Assembly: GCA_910578285.1 (NCBI GenBank)
Contig: CAJTQL010000002.1
Location: 186,001-250,000 of the forward strand
Length of the DNA stretch: 64,000 bases
Source of the DNA: an uncultured Helicobacteraceae bacterium
GTDB taxonomy: Bacteria; Campylobacterota; Campylobacteria; Campylobacterales; Helicobacteraceae
Direction: 5' to 3'
Shown: positions 50,793 through 59,865 of the stretch, in pieces
Layout of the letters: every line of letters begins with the position of its first letter
Numbering within the stretch: the stretch's first letter is position 1
The notes under the pieces: generated by a model
Told to the model about the DNA's origin: nothing
The model's input: only the letters and a program-made list of their open reading frames with translations
Databases searched by the model: none
Translations under genes and position numbers: made by a program

Positions 50793-51959
50793 ATGCAATA
50801 TTCTCATCGCATTCAAACGCTTGAAGAATCTGTAACAATCGCTGTGAGCTCTCTTGCACGCGAGCTAAAAGCAAAAGGGCGGGATATTTTATCCTTTTCT
50901 GCCGGAGAGCCTGATTTTGATACACCACAAAGCGTTAAAAGCATGGCAATAGACGCTATCAATGCGGGCTTTACCAAATATACAGCTGTGAGCGGAATCC
51001 CCGAACTCAAAGATGCGATTATCGCAAAACTCAAGCGCGAAAATGCATTGAGCTATGAGCGCTCGGAAGTTTTAGTGAGCAATGGTGCAAAGCATTCGCT
51101 GTTTAATATTTGTGCAGCGTTGATTGACCATGATGATGAGGTGTTGATTCCTGTTCCATTTTGGGTTACCTATCCCGAATTGGTGAAGTACCATGGCGGC
51201 AAACCTATCTTTCTCCCAACAAGCGATGCGCATGCATTCAAAATCACACCTGAGCAATTGCGAAATGCTCTCACGCCTCGCACCAAAATGCTCATCCTAA
51301 ATTCTCCCTCAAATCCTACAGGTTCTGTGTATAGTCGTGATGAACTTGTTGCGCTTGGCAAGGTTCTTGAGGGCACAGATGTTTGGGTGATGAGCGATGA
51401 AATGTACGAAAAGCTTCTTTTTGAAGGAGAATTTTGTGCAACTGCATCAGCAACTGAAGACTTATTGCATCGCACAATTACTGTCAATGGCGTGAGTAAA
51501 TGCGCAGCCATGACAGGTTGGCGGATGGGGTATTGCGCCTCAAAAGATAAAAAACTTATCAAATTAATGGATAATCTCCAAAGTCAATGTACATCTAATA
51601 TTAACTCTATCACACAAAAAGCAGCGATTGCTGCTCTTGATGGACGAATCGATTCTGAAATTGAAGCAATGCGCAAAGAGTTTCGCAAGCGACGTGATAT
51701 TGTTATTGAGAGTCTTAACGCCATTAGTGGGTTGTCAGCTGTGAAGCCTAGCGGTGCATTTTATGTCTTTGTCAATATGAATAAGATAGAATCTGATTCC
51801 ATGCGTTTTTGTAAGGCATTGCTTGAAAAAGAAGGAGTCGCTGTTGTTCCGGGTTCTGGATTTGGAATGGACGGATATTTCCGTTTTTCATTCGCGACAG
51901 ATTTGGAGTCTATCATACAAGGAATCGAACGTATCAGCCGTTTTGTGCGGGGTTACTAA
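50793..51959 (+). CDS. aspB: Class I aminotransferase (aspartate aminotransferase type)
   Basis: This 388-residue pyridoxal-phosphate enzyme links aspartate and oxaloacetate. It shows SFSAGEPDFDTP near residue 32, the NSPSNPTGSVYS block near 170, the PLP lysine in NGVSKCAAMTGWRMGY (K near 236), and an arginine in GYFRFSFATD near 365. The AspB/aspartate call follows the best family resemblance; other amino acids may also be accepted. AGGAG precedes the ATG. The 3' end overlaps the convergent truD gene by 26 bases. Confidence 0.93.
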   Translation: MQYSHRIQTLEESVTIAVSSLARELKAKGRDILSFSAGEPDFDTPQSVKSMAIDAINAGFTKYTAVSGIPELKDAIIAKLKRENALSYERSEVLVSNGAKHSLFNICAALIDHDDEVLIPVPFWVTYPELVKYHGGKPIFLPTSDAHAFKITPEQLRNALTPRTKMLILNSPSNPTGSVYSRDELVALGKVLEGTDVWVMSDEMYEKLLFEGEFCATASATEDLLHRTITVNGVSKCAAMTGWRMGYCASKDKKLIKLMDNLQSQCTSNINSITQKAAIAALDGRIDSEIEAMRKEFRKRRDIVIESLNAISGLSAVKPSGAFYVFVNMNKIESDSMRFCKALLEKEGVAVVPGSGFGMDGYFRFSFATDLESIIQGIERISRFVRGY

Positions 51960-53034
51960 ACTCTTCAAAAATCTGCTCTTGATTGCATAATTGTTCCAAA
52001 AAGACCGAAGCATAGCTCCCCTTTGGGAGCGTGAAATGCAAGTGTCCATGTGCTTCTTGGGGCATGTATTCAAATTCTATTTCATCAGCAAAAACCCATG
52101 CGAAGCGTCTGCTGCCTTGTTGTCCGAAATCTTGTGTCGCATGTTCAAAAAAAGCGGCATTATCTTGTGCAAGCATTGTCTTGCGCCCTGCTAAAAGTCC
52201 TGTTGGCGCAATATCATGTCGCAAAAAGCGACAACTCTCTTCGCATATCGTGTGCGCATAGAATAGCTTGCCTAAGGGATAATGCCCCATGACATCGCCT
52301 TTGAGCAGTATAAAAGGATGTTCCTGTGTCCAGTCTTGTACAGAAAATTGTAGCGACCGGTAGAGCTGCAAAGTTTCATTGAGACCACATGCAGCAAATG
52401 TACGTGAAAGCTGGATTCGCTTTGAAAGCCATACATTAAAAAAATGACTCTGGAGGGCAGAAAAAAAGAATCGCGCTTTTGCTTTGTTGCGAATCTTGCA
52501 AGCACCTGCAAGCATCTCTTGCGCAATAGTGTAATTTGCGCCATTGTTGCCGAAACGTTGATAACCAAAATAATTCGCGAAGCCTTGCTGGCGAAGAATC
52601 TTCAAGACAGATTGCAATTTTGTTGCGTTTGCCATATCAAGCTTTTTGAGCCGCATGAAAAAACGATTGCCTCGTAAATGTCCAATACGTAGTTTATTGT
52701 GATGTTGGTCGATATTCAAAATCTTGATGAGAGGATGCGTGAACAATTCAAGTTTTGCACGATATTGTTGAGGAAGTGTGATATATTGTATGCTCAATGC
52801 ATGCTTGTCTTTAAGCCCTGCATAGCCGATAAGATTCTGTTTGATTCCAAGAGAAGAGCAAAGGATTTTGAGCAACTCGGGCGTGCTAAGAGATTTTTTG
52901 CGTACCTGTACATAGAGATGTTCGCCATATCCACTAGGCGGATAGAGCGGAATCTCTTGCACGACAAAGTCTCGAGCATTCGGTCGAAAATAGAGGGAAA
53001 TAGGGGCGTGCGTTAGCAACCCAATGCGCGTCAT
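51934..53034 (-). CDS. truD: tRNA pseudouridine(13) synthase TruD
   Basis: This 366-residue enzyme converts U13 of tRNA-Glu to pseudouridine. The catalytic aspartate lies in YAGLKDKHA (D76). RGNRFFMRLK near 120, FANYFGYQRFG near 150 and a second half with the TruD-specific insertion (ALQSHFFNVWLS near 190) are all present. The ATG overlaps the previous gene's stop by 4 bases. Confidence 0.96.
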   Translation of the reverse strand: MTRIGLLTHAPISLYFRPNARDFVVQEIPLYPPSGYGEHLYVQVRKKSLSTPELLKILCSSLGIKQNLIGYAGLKDKHALSIQYITLPQQYRAKLELFTHPLIKILNIDQHHNKLRIGHLRGNRFFMRLKKLDMANATKLQSVLKILRQQGFANYFGYQRFGNNGANYTIAQEMLAGACKIRNKAKARFFFSALQSHFFNVWLSKRIQLSRTFAACGLNETLQLYRSLQFSVQDWTQEHPFILLKGDVMGHYPLGKLFYAHTICEESCRFLRHDIAPTGLLAGRKTMLAQDNAAFFEHATQDFGQQGSRRFAWVFADEIEFEYMPQEAHGHLHFTLPKGSYASVFLEQLCNQEQIFEEFSNPAQNG

Positions 53035-54146
53035 GCGACAGCCTGAAAGGAACGAGGTGCACTGCGTTCGCGCTCAAAAAAGTCCATATTGTCTTGGTAG
53101 AGCTTCACACCCTCTGTTTTGCGCAATTCTGCGCTAAGTTCCTCGCTGACTTTGAGCTGTGCTTCCATTTGCATGATGGCAGCATCAGCTGCAACGCGAT
53201 AATCTTGCGGGCTTGGATCTGCAGGTGCCATTGCCGCTGCTTGGATTTGTTGTGCTTTTTGCACATCTTTTTGCGCGTCTCCTGTTGAGCTTGTATCAAT
53301 TGAGACTTCGCCTGCTGTGGCATAGAGTTTGCCATCTGGTCCTTCAGTATAGCTATAATTCGCCCCACCTTGCGCGAGCCCACCAGAGGCTGCAAGATGC
53401 GCATTCTCATGTTCTCGAACCTTTGTATCAATGCTTGAAAGCTCATTGACGAGGCGCTTTTCCGCATCGCTCAATTCCTCACCATCTTTGCCGACAATAG
53501 CTGTCGGGTCGTTTGTGTCATTTTTGGAATCTGAATCTTCTTCGGCATTGCCCAAATTGTCTTGTTCTGCTTGCTCATTAAGAGGCGCAATGGCACTAAT
53601 AGCAGCAGATTCTGCGCCCAAAGCTTGCGTTGGCTGCGCTGGTGCTTGTGCTGCTGCGACTGCCTGTTGTGTGTTGTCTTTGTGTGTTGAGATGGCTGTC
53701 GATTCTGCGCCTTGTGAACGGGCAAGCGCACGCAATTCAGCCTCTTTTTGTGCTTCTTTTTCTCGTTCAAGCCGGTCTTTTTCGGCAAGCCATAAATCTG
53801 ACTTGGCATAGATTTGAGCGATTTTGATTTGCTGGTTTTGTTCTTGCAGCTCTTGGTTGAAAATGCGTTGTTGGATTTGGGATTGACGAATCTCATTTTC
53901 GAGCGTGAAACGCAAAAGCTCTTCGGTGCTCAACCGCGTAGGTTCACTAGGAACTTGAAACTTGTTGCCATAGAGACTATCGCGCAACATATCTGTAACG
54001 CGCGTACCGAGTTGAGAGGAGACAACGTCCCACCAATCACGCGCTTGCAGCGCATTTTCAAAAGATGCAGCAGAAATAGGTGATACTGCAGCAATCGCCC
54101 CACTATTTGCCAGCGGCACTGTTGGGTAGATGTTTGCAACTCGCAT
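53031..54146 (-). CDS. SprA-related putative metalloprotease
   Basis: The 371-residue protein belongs to the SprA-related family, annotated in Campylobacter as a putative metalloprotease. The conserved part is C-terminal (about residues 225-345): KVREHENAHLAASGG contains the HENAH zinc site, followed by NYSYTEGPDGKLYATAGEVSID and PADPSPQDYRVAADAA. The N-terminal half is low-complexity, with Glu/Gln/Ala-rich coiled stretches. No signal peptide is obvious. AGGAGG precedes the ATG. It is transcribed divergently from rho from a promoter that shares -35 bases, and truD follows with a 4-base overlap. Confidence 0.85.
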   Translation of the reverse strand: MRVANIYPTVPLANSGAIAAVSPISAASFENALQARDWWDVVSSQLGTRVTDMLRDSLYGNKFQVPSEPTRLSTEELLRFTLENEIRQSQIQQRIFNQELQEQNQQIKIAQIYAKSDLWLAEKDRLEREKEAQKEAELRALARSQGAESTAISTHKDNTQQAVAAAQAPAQPTQALGAESAAISAIAPLNEQAEQDNLGNAEEDSDSKNDTNDPTAIVGKDGEELSDAEKRLVNELSSIDTKVREHENAHLAASGGLAQGGANYSYTEGPDGKLYATAGEVSIDTSSTGDAQKDVQKAQQIQAAAMAPADPSPQDYRVAADAAIMQMEAQLKVSEELSAELRKTEGVKLYQDNMDFFERERSAPRSFQAVA

Positions 54147-54175
54147 GATAAACCTCCTTGTTGTTTGTACTGATT

Positions 54176-54204
54176 ATTATAGCAAAATACTATGCCCTTG
54201 ACAA
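54176..54204 (-). promoter_or_regulatory. Promoter of the metalloprotease-truD operon
   Basis: On the minus strand TTGTCA (54204-54199), 17-base spacer, TATAAT (54181-54176), about 30 bases before the ATG. The -35 box overlaps that of the divergent rho promoter. Confidence 0.65.
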
Positions 54205-54226
54205 GTATCGGCTTTTAGACTACAAT
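54198..54226 (+). promoter_or_regulatory. Promoter of rho
   Basis: TTGACA (54198-54203), 17-base spacer, TACAAT (54221-54226), about 80 bases before the rho ATG. A near-consensus sigma-70 promoter sharing five bases with the divergent -35 box. Confidence 0.7.
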
Positions 54227-54306
54227 TCTAAAACTCCACAAAAAAGAGGTGGAAAAATCCACAGCCATACTCAATAATCACTCCTAAGCAAAAAGGATTC
54301 CAAAAT

Positions 54307-55626
54307 ATGGGTGAAAGCAGCACTCCAAAAGAAAAGAACGGAAAGGTTCGGACACACACACCGGTTGAGGGCTACAAGATTGAGGAATTGCGCGCCAAAC
54401 CAATGGAGCAGATTCTCAGAATTGCCAATGAACTCGGGGTTGAAAATCCCCAAGAATATCGCCGACAAGAATTGATATTTGAGATTCTCAAATCGCAAGT
54501 GAGCAAGGGGGGCTATATCCTATTCACCGGGATTCTTGAGGTTTCAAGCGAGGGGCATGGCTTCTTGCGTGCGATGAATGAGAATTTATCAGATTCTCAA
54601 AACGATGCATATGTGAGCAACACGCAGATTCGCCGTTTTGCATTGCGCAGTGGCGACCTTGTTACAGGGCAAGTGCGCCCCCCCAAAGATCAAGAACGTT
54701 ACTATGCGTTGCTGAAAATCGAAGCCATCAACTACCAAGCTGTTGATGAGATGAAAAATCGCCCATTGTTTGATAATCTTACACCATTGTTTCCCACGCA
54801 GCAAATCAAACTCGAGTATGACGCAAACAAAATCACGGGCAGAATGCTCGACTTGTTTGCACCCATCGGCAAAGGGCAGCGTGCGCTGATTGTCGCGCCA
54901 CCGAGGACGGGCAAAACCGAGCTTATGAAAGAACTTGCGCAGGGAATCGAACGCAACCACCCCGATGTAGAGCTCATTGTGCTTCTTGTCGATGAGCGCC
55001 CAGAGGAAGTAACCGACATGGAACGTTCTGTCAAGGGCGAGGTGTATAGCTCGACGTTTGATGTGCCAGCAATCAACCATATCCGCGTTGCCGAGCTTGT
55101 TGTTGAAAAGGCAAAACGAAGTGTTGAAATGAAACGTGATGTCGTCATTTTGCTCGATTCGATTACGCGTCTTGCGCGCGCATACAACACAGCCACACCA
55201 AGCAGCGGCAAGGTGTTAAGCGGCGGCGTGGATGCCAATGCGTTGCATAAACCCAAGCGATTCTTTGGCGCGGCGCGCAATGTTGAAGAAGGCGGTAGCC
55301 TCACGATTATCGCCACCGCACTCATCGAGACGGGCTCGCGCATGGACGAGGTGATTTTTGAAGAATTTAAAGGCACGGGCAATTCGGAGATTGTGCTTGC
55401 GCGGCACATTGCCGATAGACGAATCTACCCCGCAATGGATATTCTCAAATCGGGCACGCGCAAAGAAGAGATTTTGCTTGGTAACGAGAAATTACAAAAA
55501 GTTTGGACATTGCGCAATGTGATTCAGCAGATGAACAACGAGGTGGAAGCGCTCACGTTTTTGTATAGCAAAATGCGTGGCACGAAAAACAATGAAGAGT
55601 TTTTGAGTATCATGAATGAAGGCTAA
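54307..55626 (+). CDS. rho: Transcription termination factor Rho
   Basis: This 439-residue RNA-dependent ATPase ring strips RNA polymerase from untranslated RNA. The N-terminal RNA-binding cold-shock domain is GILEVSSEGHGFLRA near residue 77. Walker A APPRTGKTE lies near 198, Walker B VVILLDSITRLARAYN near 280-295, and the Q and R loops follow, e.g. GGVDANALHKPKRFFGAARN. It heads a long plus-strand series; rplI follows after 24 bases. Confidence 0.98.
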   Translation: MGESSTPKEKNGKVRTHTPVEGYKIEELRAKPMEQILRIANELGVENPQEYRRQELIFEILKSQVSKGGYILFTGILEVSSEGHGFLRAMNENLSDSQNDAYVSNTQIRRFALRSGDLVTGQVRPPKDQERYYALLKIEAINYQAVDEMKNRPLFDNLTPLFPTQQIKLEYDANKITGRMLDLFAPIGKGQRALIVAPPRTGKTELMKELAQGIERNHPDVELIVLLVDERPEEVTDMERSVKGEVYSSTFDVPAINHIRVAELVVEKAKRSVEMKRDVVILLDSITRLARAYNTATPSSGKVLSGGVDANALHKPKRFFGAARNVEEGGSLTIIATALIETGSRMDEVIFEEFKGTGNSEIVLARHIADRRIYPAMDILKSGTRKEEILLGNEKLQKVWTLRNVIQQMNNEVEALTFLYSKMRGTKNNEEFLSIMNEG

Positions 55627-55650
55627 ACAACCCAAATACAAGGAAAATAC

Positions 55651-56097
55651 ATGAAAGTTTTGCTGACAGAAAATGTGAAAGGGCTTGGCAAGGCAGGCGA
55701 TGTTTGCGATGTCAAAGATGGCTATGCGATGAATTTTTTGATTGCCAAGAATCTTGCCTTGCAGGCAACCAACGAGATTCTTGCGCGCTACAAAGCGCAG
55801 CAACGCAAAAAGGCTGAAGTTGAAGCGGCACAAAAGGCAGAATATGAAGCGCTTGCTAAAAAACTTGCAGCAGAGAGTGTCGTTTGCCATGCAAAAGTGG
55901 GCAACAATGGCATGTTACAGGGTGCAATCACAAAGGAACATATCGCAGAACTCATTCACAAGGCGCATAATGTGATGATCGACAAAAAAGGAATCGAGCT
56001 GTCCAATCCGATTAAAAGCACGGGGCTCTATGACCTCGAAGTCAAGCTCGGGCTTGGTGTCAAGGCGACAATCAAGCTTGATGTGCAGGGGGAATAG
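55651..56097 (+). CDS. rplI: Ribosomal protein L9
   Basis: The 148-residue protein has an N-terminal domain with MKVLLTENVKGLGKAGDVCDVKDGYAMNFLI and a long central helix. A C-terminal domain with GMLQGAITKEHIAELI follows. The hslV GTG starts 1 base after the stop. The order rplI-hslV-hslU-era-csd6 is that of H. pylori. Confidence 0.97.
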   Translation: MKVLLTENVKGLGKAGDVCDVKDGYAMNFLIAKNLALQATNEILARYKAQQRKKAEVEAAQKAEYEALAKKLAAESVVCHAKVGNNGMLQGAITKEHIAELIHKAHNVMIDKKGIELSNPIKSTGLYDLEVKLGLGVKATIKLDVQGE

Positions 56098-56098
56098 A

Positions 56099-56647
56099 GT
56101 GTTTCACGCGACAACCATACTCGCATACAAGGGCAAGAATCGTTCCGTCATCGGCGGTGATGGGCAGGTAACACTCGGAAATTGTGTGATGAAAGGTAAT
56201 GCAACAAAGATTCGCACGCTCTATAATGGCAAGATTCTAAGCGGCTTTGCGGGTAGCACGGCTGATGCCTTTACGCTTTTTGACATGTTTGAGCGAATTT
56301 TGGAAAATCGCAAAGGTGATTTGATGAAATCCGTCATCGATTTTTCCAAAGAATGGCGCAAAGATAAATATCTTCGCCGCCTTGAAGCAATGATGATTGT
56401 GCTTGATAGGGAACATATCTTTATCCTAAGCGGCACGGGCGATGTTGTTGAGCCAGAAGATGGGCAAATCGCTGCCATTGGCAGCGGAGGGAACTATGCC
56501 GTGAGCGCCGCACGTGCGCTGCACAAACACAGCGAGCTAGACGAAGAAAGCCTCGTGTGTGAATCGCTGTTGATTGCGGGTGCGATTTGTATCTACACCA
56601 ACACAAACATCAAAACGTTGATTCTTGAAAACAAGGAAAATGCATGA
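56099..56647 (+). CDS. hslV: ATP-dependent protease subunit HslV
   Basis: The 182-residue peptidase forms double hexamer rings capped by HslU. It starts at GTG 56099 and reads MFHATTILAYKG; the catalytic threonine is in ATTIL, released by removing the short propeptide. GGDGQVTLGN and FAGSTADAFTLFDMFERILE are family hallmarks. The longer frame inside rplI is rejected: it adds 23 residues before the active-site region. GGGGGAATAGA upstream serves as ribosome-binding site. Confidence 0.96.
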   Translation: MFHATTILAYKGKNRSVIGGDGQVTLGNCVMKGNATKIRTLYNGKILSGFAGSTADAFTLFDMFERILENRKGDLMKSVIDFSKEWRKDKYLRRLEAMMIVLDREHIFILSGTGDVVEPEDGQIAAIGSGGNYAVSAARALHKHSELDEESLVCESLLIAGAICIYTNTNIKTLILENKENA

Positions 56648-57981
56648 GTAACGAAGAAATGACACCTCGTGAGATTGTCGCCTATCTTGATGAATATATC
56701 ATCGGACAAAAAGAGGCAAAAAAACGCGTTGCCATTGCATTGCGCAACCGCTATCGCCGCAAAAAATTGAGCAAAGAGCTTCAAGATGAAGTGCAGCCCA
56801 AAAATATTTTGATGATTGGTTCGACAGGCGTGGGCAAAACCGAGATTGCGCGGCGCATGGCGAAGATTCTTGGTTTGCCGTTTATCAAAGTCGAGGCGAG
56901 CAAATATACCGAAGTGGGCTTTGTTGGGCGCGATGTTGAATCGATGGTACGTGATTTGGTGAATGCGTCTGTGATGCTGATTCGAGAGGAACAAAAAGAG
57001 AAAAATCAAGATGCAATTGAGGATTATGTCGTCAATAAAATCACGCAAAAGCTTCTCCCGCAGCTGCCCAAAGGAGCAACACAAACCAAGCAAGATGAAT
57101 ACAATGTTTCATACGAAAAGATGAAGCGCAAAGTGCAAAATGGCGAGGTCGATCATCTCAAGATTGAGATTGAGATTCCTAAAAAAAATATTGAATTTCA
57201 AGAAGGCAATCTGCCCCCAGAAATCGTACGGATTCAAGAATCGATTACAAAAGTTTTTATGAGCGGGAATAAGGATAATCCAAAAAAAGAAGTTACCGTT
57301 GCTGAAGCAAAAGAGTTGCTCAAAATCGAAGCAAGCGAGGAATTGCTCGATATGGATTCGATTCGCCTTGATGGGCTCAAGCGCGCTGAAGAAGAGGGCA
57401 TTATTTTTATCGATGAAATTGATAAAATCGCTGTTTCGCAAGGCAGCTCGAGTCGTCAAGATCCAAGCAAAGAGGGAGTGCAACGTGATTTGTTGCCGAT
57501 TGTTGAAGGCAGCTCTGTCAGTACAAAATATGGACAAATCAAGACAGACCATATCTTATTCATCGCTGCAGGAGCCTTTCATTTGAGCAAACCAAGCGAT
57601 TTGATTCCCGAGTTGCAGGGACGTTTCCCGCTTCGCGTGGAGCTTGATTCGCTTGATGAAGAGATTCTCTATCAAATTCTCACGCAGCCCAAAAATTCAT
57701 TGCTCAAGCAATATAGTGCTTTGCTTGCCACAGAAGATGTTGAGCTTGTTTTTGAAGAAAACGCGATTCGAGCGCTTGCAAAACTCTCGCAACGTGCGAA
57801 TGAAAAAACAGAAGACATCGGTGCGCGCCGCTTGCATACGGTGCTTGAAAAAGTGCTCGAAGACATCAGCTTTGAGGCGGATTGTTTCAATGGGCAAAAA
57901 GTTGCTGTTACGGAACAAAAAGTCCATGAAGTGCTCGATGATTTGATTGAAGATACCGATACAGCGCGCTATATTTTATGA
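56644..57981 (+). CDS. hslU: HslUV ATPase subunit HslU
   Basis: This 445-residue AAA+ unfoldase feeds proteins to HslV. It starts MSNEEMTPREIVAYLDEYIIGQ and has Walker A GSTGVGKTEIARR near residue 58. An intermediate I domain lies near 105-235, Walker B IIFIDEIDKIA near 250, and the C-terminal end LIEDTDTARYIL reaches into the HslV pocket. The ATG overlaps the hslV stop by 4 bases. Confidence 0.98.
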   Translation: MSNEEMTPREIVAYLDEYIIGQKEAKKRVAIALRNRYRRKKLSKELQDEVQPKNILMIGSTGVGKTEIARRMAKILGLPFIKVEASKYTEVGFVGRDVESMVRDLVNASVMLIREEQKEKNQDAIEDYVVNKITQKLLPQLPKGATQTKQDEYNVSYEKMKRKVQNGEVDHLKIEIEIPKKNIEFQEGNLPPEIVRIQESITKVFMSGNKDNPKKEVTVAEAKELLKIEASEELLDMDSIRLDGLKRAEEEGIIFIDEIDKIAVSQGSSSRQDPSKEGVQRDLLPIVEGSSVSTKYGQIKTDHILFIAAGAFHLSKPSDLIPELQGRFPLRVELDSLDEEILYQILTQPKNSLLKQYSALLATEDVELVFEENAIRALAKLSQRANEKTEDIGARRLHTVLEKVLEDISFEADCFNGQKVAVTEQKVHEVLDDLIEDTDTARYIL

Positions 57982-58865
57982 CCATCACAAAGGCTGGGTT
58001 TGTTGCCATTTTGGGACGTCCAAATGCGGGCAAGAGTTCGCTGCTCAATGCGCTTTGCCGCGACCATCTTGCGCTTGTTTCGCACAAGGCGAATGCAACG
58101 CGCAAGCGCTTGCAGTGCATCGTGATTCATAACAATGCGCAAATCATTTTTGTCGACACACCAGGGATTCATCACCAAGAAAAATTGCTCAATGCTTACA
58201 TGCTTGGCGAATCATTGCGTGCGCTTGGTGATTGTGATATATGCGTGTTTGTCGCGCCCATTCATGATAGCCTTGCGGGCTATAAAGAGTTTTTGCAGCT
58301 TGCACATGGGCGCAAACATCTCCTTGCGCTCACCAAAATTGACACAATGCGGCATGATGAGGTGCTCGCGCGCATTGCGCAATATCAGCCTCTTGCGCAA
58401 CATTACGAGGCGCTTGTGCCCCTAAGCGCATACAATCAGCACAATCTCCATACTCTGCTCGATCTGCTCGCACAGAATCTGCCCGATTCTCCCGCGTTGT
58501 TCGACACAGAGATTGCCACAACCGAGAATCTTCGCAGTCTCTACAAAGAGATGATTCGCGAAGCTATTTTTGAGTTTATGAGCGATGAGATTCCTTATGA
58601 GAGTGATGTTTTGATAAAAAAATTCATCGAATCGCCTCACCAAGACAGCATTGCTGCCGATATTGTCGTTTGCAAACCGAGCCAAAAAGCTGTTGTGATT
58701 GGCAAAAATGGCAGCTCGATTCGCCGCATTGGGTTGCGCGCACGCAAGATGATGGAAGAATTTGGGGGCAAAAAAATTCGCCTCGATTTATTTGTGCGTG
58801 TGGATAGCAAATGGTGCAAAGACAGAAATAAAATGCGCGATTTTGGGTATAATGTCGAGGACTAA
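57978..58865 (+). CDS. era: GTPase Era
   Basis: This 295-residue GTPase assists 30S assembly by binding 16S rRNA near its 3' end. G1 is GRPNAGKSSLLN near residue 12, G3 DTPGIH near 60, G4 TKID near 118. The KH domain shows VVIGKNGSSIRRIGLRARKMMEE near 235-260. It overlaps hslU by 4 bases. Confidence 0.97.
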   Translation: MTITKAGFVAILGRPNAGKSSLLNALCRDHLALVSHKANATRKRLQCIVIHNNAQIIFVDTPGIHHQEKLLNAYMLGESLRALGDCDICVFVAPIHDSLAGYKEFLQLAHGRKHLLALTKIDTMRHDEVLARIAQYQPLAQHYEALVPLSAYNQHNLHTLLDLLAQNLPDSPALFDTEIATTENLRSLYKEMIREAIFEFMSDEIPYESDVLIKKFIESPHQDSIAADIVVCKPSQKAVVIGKNGSSIRRIGLRARKMMEEFGGKKIRLDLFVRVDSKWCKDRNKMRDFGYNVED

Positions 58866-58877
58866 AGGAGAGCAGAT

Positions 58878-59849
58878 ATGTCAAAATGGATTGTGGTTTT
58901 CTTTTGCATTGCGCCTTTGTATCTATGGGGGTTTGATTATGTCAAAATTTATCGCGAAGGTGGACTTGAAGCGATTAAAACGCAACTCCAAAAGGAGCTT
59001 GCGAACCCAGACTATTGGGCTGAAAGCCTCAAAGATGAAGATGTTCGTTTTGGCTATTATGAATCTGTGCAATATATTTTTATTGCAAACAAACAAGCAT
59101 CGACATTGACGCTCTATCAAAAAAATGGCAATCGATTGGAACAAAAATACACTCTTGATTCTCTTATGGGCAGCAAAACAGGTGATAAAATGGTTGAGGG
59201 CGACCTCAAAACGCCCATTGGCGTGTATGACTTGACTAGTCGACTCACAAAGCTTGATTCGTTCTATGGACCGCTTGCCTATGTGACGTCGTATCCCAAT
59301 ACCTATGACAAAGTGCGAGGCAAAACAGGGCATGGAATCTGGATTCATGGCTTGCCGCTTAGTGGTGAGCGCGAAATCAACACGCGAGGTTGTATTGCGA
59401 TTAATAATGACAAACTAAGTGAAATCGACAAAGTCATCAATCACCAACAAGCTGTGCTGCTGACTTCTGAAGACACATTGGGCGAAATGAGCAAAATACA
59501 AGCAGCAGCCCTGCTGGGCGATTTATTCGCTTGGAGGCAGGCATGGGAAGAGAGCGATTTGCAGACATATCTCGGCTTTTATGATGAGCAGCATTTCAAA
59601 CGTTTCGATAAAATGCGTTTTGAAGATTTTAAAAACTACAAGCGCAAGGTGTTTGAACGCAAAGAAAGCAAACGCATTGACTTTACCGATATTAATATTT
59701 CGCCTTATCCCAATAAAAAAGGTGAGGCTTTGTTTCGCATTGCATTCCATGAAAAATACCGCGCTTCAAGTGGCTATCGATTTGAGGGCAATAAGGAAAT
59801 CTATGTGCGGCTCGTGAATGGTAAAATGCGCATTATCGCCGAAAAATAG
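58878..59849 (+). CDS. csd6: Csd6-like L,D-carboxypeptidase/transpeptidase-fold cell-shape protein
   Basis: This 323-residue exported protein has a signal peptide (about residues 1-18). A YkuD-fold domain follows, with the HGIWIHG block (H152, H157) and the catalytic cysteine in TRGCIAINN (C172). The C-terminal NTF2-like region lies near 210-323. In H. pylori Csd6 trims the peptidoglycan tetrapeptide and sets helical shape; the same position after era supports orthology. The ATG has AAGGAG and lies 12 bases after era. Confidence 0.93.
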   Translation: MSKWIVVFFCIAPLYLWGFDYVKIYREGGLEAIKTQLQKELANPDYWAESLKDEDVRFGYYESVQYIFIANKQASTLTLYQKNGNRLEQKYTLDSLMGSKTGDKMVEGDLKTPIGVYDLTSRLTKLDSFYGPLAYVTSYPNTYDKVRGKTGHGIWIHGLPLSGEREINTRGCIAINNDKLSEIDKVINHQQAVLLTSEDTLGEMSKIQAAALLGDLFAWRQAWEESDLQTYLGFYDEQHFKRFDKMRFEDFKNYKRKVFERKESKRIDFTDINISPYPNKKGEALFRIAFHEKYRASSGYRFEGNKEIYVRLVNGKMRIIAEK

Positions 59850-59865
59850 AATATGAAAGGAAAAA

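Noticed and set aside
54674..54684. C7 run within rho as a possible phase switch
   Set aside because: The frame of rho is intact, the gene is essential-type and the run encodes the ordinary residues RPPK; seven C is short.
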